The translations under genes were made by a program, and so were the position numbers. From positions 26,043,716 through 26,107,715 of the forward strand of contig NC_133934.1 in NCBI RefSeq assembly GCF_031877795.1: 64,000 nucleotides of DNA, given 5' to 3'. The stretch comes from Strix aluco. Its lineage: Eukaryota > Chordata > Aves > Strigiformes > Strigidae. Shown piece by piece: positions 1-11,100 of this stretch (position 1 is the stretch's first letter; each line of letters starts with the position of its first letter). Below the pieces are notes generated by a model. It was not told where the DNA came from. It did no database searches and saw only the letters and a program-made list of their open reading frames with translations.

Positions 1-2093
1 GACAATGGTTAGTCAACATTTATGACCAGAATGCTTTAAAGCCCCCCTATCCTCACTATATGTGCTCAATTCTTTGTAGTACCATGAATTTGGAAGGCTG
101 TAACTTTAATCCTACTCTAGAGAACATATATACATTTTTCCTCCTTTATTCTGGCCACCAGACTTAATGGTAATGATTCATGCGCATAGAGTCACTAACA
201 GTTTCACAAAACTAGCACCCATGCTGTAAATTATCTTTTTGTAGGACCACAGTTATATTAAGACAGTAATTTCCTGAGTTTACCCAGGAAATCATTCTCA
301 TTCTCGAAGTATAGGTTTTGTTCTTTTTCTTCCCTTACCCTTTCTGAACTTTGGATAACCTTTTAGTAATATCTATACATCTTTTCAGCTATATGATATA
401 CTGACACATCCTCTCAGGTATATAGTTATTTAGTCTCATTACCGTGTTTCCAGGGTGGTTGTATTGTCTTCAGTGGACCTCAATGTTTTGTTTCAAGATT
501 CCAAGCTATGCACTAACGGTAGTGAAAATATTATCAAGGGCCGTCGAAGAAGTCAGCTATAGCTATTTATAATCCATTATCACAGTAGCAAATCTTAAAC
601 TTAGCATCTGTGGAAAGAATAAACTCTTTTCATATAGTCTTGATTCCACTTTAAATTATGTTAGTATAAATTGGGGAAATTGACTGCACTGACTGGAATT
701 ATGGTGTGTGAAATCAAGGAATTTCATATTAAAATAAAACTCATTACAACAGTTCATACAACTAAGCATCTTTCCGGGTTAAATGTATGGATTGAAGTGG
801 GAGGAACATAGAAGTAAGAATGACAGACCAATAAGGGATTCCTATTCTCTTCAGTAAAATCTAGTAAAACGAGATTTGAATTTCCATAAAACTCCATCAT
901 CAAAAATGCCTTTGGATATACAACATTAAAAATGCCATGTGAACATGCTGATAAAACAGGTATGGTGTTAGTGAAGCTACTCAAGACAAAAGATGTCAGA
1001 AAGACAATTCCTTTCCTGCGGGATGAAAATAATGAGCTCATAAATATATCTTGGAGGTAGCCAGTGCTTTAAAAGTGAGGAGCATAAATTGTACTCACAG
1101 GAGAGTTCAGACAGACAAGGAGCTATTCACTCTTTTCTAGGTAAAATTGAAATGCCATGACTTACTGAGTTGTAGAGAGGAATTACTGAGTCTCCTCTTA
1201 ACTCCTGAAGAACTAACAAGACAAACAGCTAAGTACCCAAGCCTAGCTAAATTTAAAACCATTTTTTCGTTTGCTGGCTTTTTAGTTATTCTTGTTTTGG
1301 AGGGAAGTTCGTTTGCCATTCAGAGCTATTATTCTATGTGTTCACGTTATTTTTTAAAGATAGAACTCCCTTCGTGAAACAAGAATCCATGGAATTTATT
1401 AAAGCATATGACTCTTTGAGCAATATCTGTAACACTCAGAGCTACAGCTCCTAATTTCCCCTCACAGAGATTTGTTATCAAATTGTAATTTCTGGAACCA
1501 AAACTTTGAGTTTAGCCATGCCATTTAATTGATCTGTGATAAACATATTACAGTCTCAGAAGACCACACTTTAATTCCTATCTGAAACAAGAAAATTGCA
1601 CTTTGTGAGAATTTTCCCCTAGAAATAGGCTACAGAGTGCCAGCAGAGCCATTCTCTGGGTCCTGCTACAGCCATACATTCCATCCTTTGGTAGCAGATT
1701 TTATAAACACATAGAGCATACATATACGTATGCATATGTACATGTCTGTATAGTTTTCATACACACACAAAACACTCAGCTGCCAAACCTTAAATGTGGC
1801 ACACAACATGACCAAAAATTAAAAGGAGGTAAAAAGTCATTAATGCAAGACTTTTGGAAGACTGGGAGAAGCATTCCCACATGATATAAATTAGTCTTCT
1901 TATAGTTTTATTATCAGAATTATTTCTTTATGATATAAAAATGTTTCCATAAAATAAGCCAGATCAAATTTGTGTAGGATCAAGGTAACTCTGAAATAAA
2001 CCTGAAGCATCCCTTGACAGGAAATACTTCAAAGGTCTTTCTTGACCTCCTCATGACTCAAGATTTGTTGGGTTTTTATTTTATATTACTTAC
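1..2093. other. TMEM156 intron or flank, no gene recognised
   Basis: AT-rich non-coding sequence to the left of TMEM156 exon 5. I looked on the minus strand for a short terminal exon ending in a Pro-rich LPPIPE-like tail and did not see one. A short alternating purine-pyrimidine tract (TATACGTATGCATATGTACATG-like, about 1720-1745) is the only simple structure noted. Open frames here (for example 754-1041 minus and 1147-1377 plus) resemble no family I know. Confidence 0.6.
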
Positions 2094-2198
2094 CAGGAAA
2101 AGGATGAATTTTAGTAGCAGATATGCTTCTTCTTGCATGCCTGGAACCCTTTCTTCTTAGAATAGTAGAAATTGATGTTGCTACTCTGTGTTTACAAT
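2094..2198 (-). CDS. TMEM156: TMEM156 coding exon 5 (basic cytoplasmic tail)
   Basis: The acceptor ACAG lies in the complement of 2199-2202 and the donor is GTAAGTAA (complement of 2086-2093). The 105-base exon gives residues 248-282 in the phase-1 frame, including [20 protein letters not shown]. Human TMEM156 has HRDKPTSVLLRG at the same distance from the membrane helix. The match is shorter than for the other exons, but the splice sites, phase and position all agree. The remaining C-terminal residues and stop codon were not found in bases 1-2087. Confidence 0.75.
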
Positions 2199-5100
2199 CT
2201 GTTTTAAACAAAATGTGTTATCCTCAGCTATACATACAGCACTGACTAGAAGAAAAACTGGTAAACCCCTTATTCTTAAATTGTTGAACACCTTCCATGA
2301 AAGAACAGGAAGGTTTTGAAATAAGGTGATGAGGAAAATCAAGGGTCACATGTTTTATATTTCCCTGACTGAAATTTTCTGTAAATTCCATTTAGGTTTG
2401 GCCCTCTTAAATTATTCCTTCCCTTTTCTATACCATGTACCTTGAACAAATTCTGGAAGGTTATCGAAAAAGTACATGTTCCGGTACTGTCCTAGGAAGC
2501 TGACAGATTCTTTGCAAGTGTGGAGTGTTCATCTTTGGAAGCACAGTTTGAGAGCAAGCGCTACACCACTCAGAGAGAGAAAGAAGGAGCTGGGTTGAAC
2601 ATCTCTGACTGTTCCTCAGCACCCAATTCATAATCTCCTCAAGTCTTTCCATCCTTCTGCTGCTCTCTTAATACTGTGCTCTTGGTGGGGTTATTGCAGA
2701 TGATTGTGCAGCTGTTATGGTGAGCCCTATTCTAAAATGACAGCAGCTCAGGGCTCAGCCAGCTTCTGATGACAGGCTCATTCCAATTCTGCGTAACAGA
2801 ATTGATTTTTATCTTTTTGTTTTGAGAACACTAGAAAACTTCAGCTTTAAGAAATCCATTAAATTAGCATTATTTAGGTCATGATTTTTTAATGAATAAC
2901 CAGTGGAGATCTAATGCACCGAAGCCCTAAGTATGTACTGTAATGGTTAATGTCAAAGGAAGCTCTGAAAGTGGTCGTAAGACAAGAGTGGAAGGGAAGA
3001 GGCAAAAGGACTAATTTCTAATTTAGCTCCTTTGTCATGGATCGGTTGTTACCTCCACCAAGTTTATCTGGATATTTTATTTTATGCACTCATGGAAATA
3101 ATTAATGTTTCAGAGTCTGCCTAGCAGAATGTCTTGCAAGGTCTCAAGAGGAAATGAATAATTCCATATTTCTTAACAGCTTTCAGTGGTGCTCAGAAAT
3201 TAAGAGAAAAACCACTAACTGAACTATGGCTCGAAAAATTCTTAGCAGCTGTTTTAGGCACATAGTAATATTTCTGCTGTGTTCTTTGGGTACCACTGAA
3301 AAAAAGCAGTATGTAGACCTGCAATTAAAGGTGGCATCATAATACACACAAGGAATACAACCCTTAAATCTGATTTTTATGCACTTCTCTTTTTATCAGT
3401 AACATATTGATGTTGTTTATAATGTTTATATTATAAATGTAACTAATAAAACCACTATTCCTCTATTAACAGAAAATGCATTCTAGAAGCAAACCAGTAA
3501 TTAGAAGCCTCAAAAGGGCATCTTTTCCTCCTGCTTGTGTCCATGACAATTCTGAAAAAACTGCATTTAATAGAAAACTGATGTTTAAGAATAAAGGCAG
3601 TAAATCATTAATCATCACTACTAATATTTCTGCATTAAAAATGGGATGTTATGACTCAAAGCATAGAAAATCGTGACGTTTATAGCTGGCTTTCAAATGA
3701 CAAATAAAAATCCTTTAAATTAGAGCATTTAATAGCCCACTTGTAAAGACCTAATTTACACTTTATGGGATTTTTACATACATAAAACAGGTCTCAAAAA
3801 TTGGTTCTAGCAGTAAGTAAAAGGTCATGTACTTGAACAAAGATGGGTAAGGAGTTTCTTTAATCATTTGGGGAGGGGCACATATTTGTCATTTTAAGCA
3901 ACTATTTTGCTTATTCATTAAAGATATATGCATGAAATATTTACATTATGCAAAAAAAATCCCAGAAACATTTTGTATGTGGGCACTCTTCTTCCTTGTG
4001 TTCAGTTATGATTAAAGCTAGACTCCTATTGCTCTTTCATTACAAAACTGCCTGTGGATACAGTAAGGATGATCAGGGGAATGGATATGGCTTATCAATT
4101 GTTTATTACCCCTGTGACCAAGGTCTCCACTCGGCAGCTCTGGACTACAAGGGGAATGGACATCTGCCTGGTAACAGCAACTAAATGCTGGTTGTCCAGA
4201 GACTTTCTGCCCATTCAGGGCTGACGCAGGCAAAAAGTCTCAGCAAATTGCTGTGAAAAGCATCTAAGAGCTATTATCTCAGGTAACAGGTGATGTAACA
4301 CTCTTTTCACACTGATGAAAGAGAGTGTGCTCCCTGTACCTCCCTCTACCTCTGACTTGGGATGAAAAACAAGGATCAGCAGCTGACAAGCGGTCTATTT
4401 TCTGCATTGTTTTTGTGCAGAGAAATTTATCTTGATTACTTAAAAGTCTCAAGCTCAGGGTACTCCTACACTTATTCTTGCTTTCTTCACTGTATATTGC
4501 TAGAAGAAATACTGATTTCAGCCTATATCCCATGTGAATTGCATAGGAAGAGCCTGTCTTTGCTGGTGAAGGCATTCTGTAAAAGCAATTGTTTCAGTCT
4601 CTGAACTAGGCAAGTTCTTTCATAGCAAAGTTTTAATCACTTGGAAGAGGCCATAATATTGATTCAGAAATCACAGCAATATTTTCTTTGCTGAAATAAC
4701 AGCAAAGAGAAGAAATGTTATTTGGGCTTAATTCAGCTCTGGGGTTAAGAAGGCACAGCTTGGTTGACCTGTGTGCAATTACACCACTGCTGAATTTAGA
4801 TAACCAGGTTTTAGGACAGACAGTTGAGTGCATATCTCCTCATGTCTATCCTGTAATTTTTCTTGACCATGACCTAGATGAATCATCTTGAGGAAGGATG
4901 CTTATATTGGTCACTGGCATTTCTGCTTCAGACCTTCAACAAGGTTCATCTGTAATTGTTTTATCTACTAGAATCAGTCTGAAACCAGAAGTTTGTATCA
5001 CCAAGGATCATAGGCCACCAAGCATCTGTCAAAAAAACCTTATTTCATTCACCATCAATAAACCTGGATTTACATCCACAATTCAGAGGTGAGAGGTGAT

Positions 5101-8100
5101 AATATCAATCATCTAAGTATTTCAGTCTCTCTATAAAAAGCTTCTACCATATTACAATTTAAATATTGGTGTCTGAACCACATTAATAATCAACAGCTTT
5201 GTTATTGTAAATGAATACATTTTTCTTTGCACAGAAATTTAATTTCATATAGATTAACTTTTAGTTACTTACAGTTTTGTTCATTTTCTTGGACTATTTT
5301 GTAGATGACAATTGAAATAGTAAACACAAAAACTACTGGAATCATAGTGAGCCAAATGATCTTCGTCATACACATTGGATCTGTCCATAAAATGTAGAAG
5401 AGAGAAAATGAAGCAGGAAATCACTGGCAGAGAAAAGCAGAACATTTGATCTTGGTAGGTTTTGGACCATGCCTACCCCCACAGATAAAAATTTAAAACA
5501 AAAGACAAGATTATGCCTTTTTCTTTCAGCTTTCTTTGTTGTTTGAAACTGAGTTTCCTATCTAGAATTTATCTTCCTTTTCACCTGTATTTATCTCCCT
5601 GTGTCTGAAATAGTTACATGTAGCTAAGTGAATTAAAACATTTCCTATTTGTATAAACTGCTATATGCAAGTCAGCCAGGAAGAAAAATGCTCCAGAGAT
5701 CAACATTTATATTTAATATATAATGCCTCTTTGTTTGGATGGAGCACAGAAGGAATTGGTCCACTGTCCAACACGGGCCTATATGGCCATTCTCAACCTT
5801 CTGGCCCATCTCCCTGTACAGGAAAAGGTAAGATTCTACATATAGGAATTTTCTTATCTAAAAGTGAAAAAATGCCACCAACCGGACCCCTCTGGGGAGT
5901 TCTTTTAACTAGAGCTGCCTTGGGGGAGAATCAGCATTTGACTGGGTGTAGGAGGTAGGCTGCTCTTTTGGACAACAGCTGCTGCAGAAATGCACCCACA
6001 TTCCACAGGGAATTAGTTCAGTATCTAGTACAAGCCAGGACTACATACCACAGAGAAAGGATGTGGTGAACTTTACTCCCTAGTTGTTTGAAAGCCCTTT
6101 CAAGCTTCTTTGGCAGCTGCATGTTAATGCATACATTATCATTGTCAAATAACTATTTTAGAAAACAACTATGTTACTGTTACTCATATAAAATCAAATT
6201 ACAGACTATAGCCAAAGGACTGTTTTCATTTCCTTGACTTAGAATAATATAATTAGACCTACATCAACTTCCCTTGTGTATCTTCTCCATTGAGAAGTCA
6301 TGAGGTAACTGCCAATAACCCCATGGCTCTTTGAGGTAAGCACAGCTCATCCCTCCTAATTCAGAACTAAAAATATCTTTTATACAGTCATTTAGGCTCT
6401 TTCAAACAGAGTACTCTACCCCATCTTGCACTGACTTGTAAGGACTTATATATCAACCCTGCTTAGTAAAAGCCCTGAGCACCTCTTTAGCTTTGTTTTG
6501 AAGCAAATAGAAAAAAAGATGCGTTGTTAATTTTTATTGTTAATTTGACATAACTACTTCCCAGGTAAATCACCATTAGCAAAGGGTGGGTAGCTCATAG
6601 TTTTGACACGAGTTAGCAGGGCGAGTTGCAAACTATACTCCTCTTGTAGCTAGAGCTACTTATTTTTAAAAAACTAAGCTGCCCTCTCTTTCTCTGGGAT
6701 TTTATCTGGACTTATTTAACATAGGTTTAGCCAACTCCAAAACAGATTTTTCCAGCAAAGGTACAGAATAAAATGCATTTGCCATACAAAACTAAATGAA
6801 TGTAATAATTCAGCAATTCCCAGATGGCAAGTGTTGCATATAGGCAGGCTGGAAGCCCTGACTGTGGTCAGGCAATCAGCCAAAAAACTCCTGCAGCATA
6901 AAGGGAAATTTAAAAAGCTGACAGACTGTCCTCTGGGAAAACTAAGCCTAGTTCCTCTGAAGATTTCTCTTTCAAGTGTACTGTAATAAGGCTGTATAGT
7001 AGGATATTGCAGTACAACATTAAGAAAAGTCAAACCTGTCTCCTGGTTCTTCTGCCACTGAAGTTAACAGGAATTTTTAAATTTACCACCAAGACAACAG
7101 GCTTATGCCATTAACAGGGAAGAGAGAATTTAAAAGTAATTCCAAGGTTTGTCATACATGTGATTTGTGAGTCTGTCACCACTAAACAAAAAAATGTGTA
7201 GACACTTACTTTGCTGTGTTGCTTCTAGGAAAAAAAAGCCGCAGCTAAACCTGCTTTAAGTCACTATGAAAACTATCAGTTGCCTACTAAAGAGGGTCTT
7301 TTACTAAGGGATGATCAAAATTGTATTCTCTTCTTGTGAAATACTTAAATACTTTCAAATGGCTGCTGAAATCAGAGAACTGCCTACTGGAGATTTTTTG
7401 CAAGATTGATATTGTTTCTGGTTTGATTTCCATTCTGACTCTCCTTTGTAACTTACATTCCATGTAAGACTTCAGTTGCAGTGAAATATTTATACAGTCA
7501 TTTTGGTCTTCCATCATTGCCACTAGACAGGAATGATTTAGGTATTCTCCGGCTGCATTTCTTCCTCCAACTATAGAATTGTTGATGTGGATTTCCAGCA
7601 TGTAGTAAGTATTATGCTCTACTTCTTCTTTCTCGGAAACCATGGTGAGATTAAAATATTTATAAAAATAAATACCATCTTCTGTTTTCACTTCAAGTGA
7701 GCCTTTTGCTTTTGGAAATAAAAATTAAAACAAAACTGTTACATAACGTGGTAGACAAAGAGATAACTCTCAGAGAAAGAACAATAAAATAAGTCCTCTG
7801 TCTCATTTGCAAAAAACATACAGTTGGCTTTTACATTATTGACTATGATAAAATGGACAAAAGGATACCATGTAAAGTGATTCTGAACAGACCTGAAAAG
7901 TATTGATTATCTATACAAAATATATCCCCCCTGCAAATTATAGCCCCTTTTTTGCTTTACTCCCAGCTTTGGAACTTTTCAGTTTTTTGTTGTTTTGTCA
8001 TCTGTTGTCAAAGGTAACAGACAAAAGTCAGGCTATGAAAAAAAATTAAAACCAAACAAAAGGCATATGATGATAGAGATTTGAAGTGTATATCTAGTCT

Positions 8101-11100
8101 ATCTGCTATCAGTTGCAGAAGGTCCTTGTTTTACTTCAAACCACACAAGCTGTGAGACTAAAAAAATGTTAACAGGAAACATAGGTAGGTGAGACTGTCA
8201 AATTGTTACGGTTGTATAGGTATGAGAACAGAGTTTGTCCACATGTTTTGTTTTGTTTTGTTATTTTCCATCATTGTTAAGACAGCTATTTTGTAAGAAG
8301 AAAATGATGCAGTTGGAAAAGAACTGCATTTCTTATATTCGGGACTTGGCTTGTTGCCCCTATTGCTGACAATGTTAGGAAAACAAAATTCAGGGGCATC
8401 CTCTTCCCAAAAAGTTTCCAGATACTTTGGTAAGTGTATATGGCACAGAAGGAATACACTGCTACGGCTCTGAAAATATGTGGGTGTAGTGCTCTGTAGT
8501 GCTGTGCCAATCCTTATTCAGTGCTGCCTTCTATGAAACATGCAAGGCCATTTCGGATACCGCACAGTTGTGGATATCATAGACTACAAGCACAGAAATG
8601 GTGATTTCTTGTACAGCTGCCATCTGAATAGTTACCATCTTTGAATTAGCTCTTCAGACACTTGCTCACAACCTATCTTCATAGAATATCACCAATCTAC
8701 GTGTAGAGTTCCGCAATGACATTTAAAAGCAAATTTACTGTGAAAACTGAACAGAAAATACAACTCCTTAAAAATAAATGAAATACTTTAGAAAATTTAG
8801 CAAGATTAAAAGAATAAAGATGGGGATATAAGAGCATTCGTAAAAGCTAGATGGCAGAGGTCAAATTTGCAACATAAATATTCCAGAGACCACTGGATAA
8901 GGCACTCTTTTCTTGCAGCACCCTCCTTCCAGACCAATACAAAGCCTCCTGAAAATAATGACACACACCTGCCCAATTTTATACAAGATCAAAAAAGAAA
9001 AGAAATTGGCATTTTGCTACCGACGTGTTTCACTGACAGCCAGGAATGAATGCCACTGAGAATCTGGCATATAAACCTGCATTTTCTAGCCATGCAAAGA
9101 CAAGCTAAAAAAAGCATTGTTCATAGATTTGCAAAGACCGTAGAGAACCAGCAGCATATTATAATTTTCTTTTACCTTCCAAATAAAACCATGTCTTTCA
9201 TGTTGTAATAAAAATTAAGTATTTCTCTTCCCTTACTTACTTTTTTTAACTACTGACCCTGATCCTCGATGAGCAACATTCACATCTCTCTTGGATTCAC
9301 ACCCTGTGTGTTTGGTATGGGACTGTTGTTCCCTTCTGGAGGTCTGGCAAACACATGGAATATTTTGGAAATTGGAATGATTTACAATGGCCTTCAGTAA
9401 AATAGTCTGGTTTTCTCTTCTTTGTTGCACTGATCTTTTGCAAGAATTGTTAAAAGTACAAAGTGGAAAAGTGGTGTTATTTGATGAACAGGTATCCATG
9501 CATGACACAATTACAGTGTTAGCTGTAAAAAAAAGAAAAAGAGTACTATATTACCAAGATACATGGACAAATATTAGAGGACACATGGACAATACGTGCA
9601 TGGAAGCATCATGTAACAGATCCTTTAACCATGTTACAATGAAACACACTTTCTTGAGGGTTATGGCAACATATTGAATGCATCAACAAGTGAGAGAAAG
9701 CAAGCACAGTCTTCCCATAACCTAGATGCTGGATTTCACTGCTGAATTGTATGAAAGCTCTTGTAATATTAACTTGAATTTGTGGTGGTATCTGGTCACA
9801 TTCCTGTTTCAAAGCTGCTCCAGTCTGATTGTATTTGAAAAGATGAAAGCACTCATGTTTGGAGGGGGAGCTTAGTCCTGGAACTGTGCAGCTGCAATGC
9901 ACCAGTGCAGTTATGTAGTAAAAAAGGTATAATCAGAACAAAAACTTTCTTTCTATAACAACTGTCTTTCCTGGGCTGCATCAAGAAAAGTGTGGCCAGC
10001 AGGTCGAGGGAGGTGATTCTGCCCCTCTGCTCTCGTGAGAGCCCACCTGCAGTACTGTGTCCAGCTCTGGGACCCCTAACATAAGAAGGACACGGACCTG
10101 CTCGAGTGAGTCCAGAGGAGGCCACAAAGATGATCGGGGGGCTGGAGCACCTCCCTTATGAGAACAGGCTGAGAGAGTTGGGGTTGTTCAGCCTGGAGAA
10201 GAGAAGGCTCTGAGGAGACCTTATAGCAGCCTTCTGGTACTTAAAGGGGGCTACAGGAAAGATGCAGAGGGACTCTTTATCAGGGAGTGAAGTGATAGGA
10301 CGAGGGGTAATGGTTTTAAACTGAAAGAGGGTAGATTTAGATGAGAGAGAAGGAAGAAGTTCTTCACTGTGAGGGTGGTGAGTCACTGGAACAGGTTGCC
10401 CAGAGAAGTGGTGGCTGCCCCCTCCCTGGAAGTGTTCAAGGCCAGGTTGGACAGGGCTTTGAGCAACCTGGTCTAGTGGAAGGTGTCCCTGCCCATGGCA
10501 GGGGGGTTGGAACTAGATGGTCTTTAAGGCCCCTTCCAGCCACAACCATTCTGTGATTCTATGACATTGAAACCACACAGTGAAAACACACAGAAACACT
10601 GCTGAATCCTATAACCACAACCTTCACCTTCTCTTATAGTCAGTCAACAAACATGAATCTTAATTATGACCATTAGTTTTGGAATTCATAATCAAATTTC
10701 AGTACCAAATTACTGTAGCTAGAGTACATTACTGCAGTTCTGGCAAGCAGCAAAAACCACACAGAATTAATCATTAATGAGTGTTATTTAAGCTGTCTTC
10801 CACATTAAACTAGGGCTTTATTGTACAAATCGTGCATTTTTACATGAGTTAACTTTGAACTATTTTTTCACATGAAATAAAAATTAAGAATAAAAAACTT
10901 CTGTGGCACCAGTATGAAATATGTATTTATGAATACAAGTAACCACTTCCTGGAGTTGATGCAGCACTAGCCTATAGTTTTGTAGCTGAGCTTCCAATTC
11001 TGGTAGTACCCTTGCATCTCTATGAAGAGGAAATTTTGCATCTAACTGCCATTATGAGTAATTGGAGTAATGTGTTCATAAATCCTTATGTATATAGAGA

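Noticed and set aside
4018-4604. Cluster of 70-98 codon open frames on both strands
   Set aside because: They are mutually overlapping, have no family resemblance, and are not joined to TMEM156 by splice sites in the right phase.
7287-7456. Continuation of the TMEM156 exon 3 frame to 7287
   Set aside because: It lies beyond a consensus GTAAGT donor. The family continues into the membrane helix found in exon 4, so this is intron sequence.
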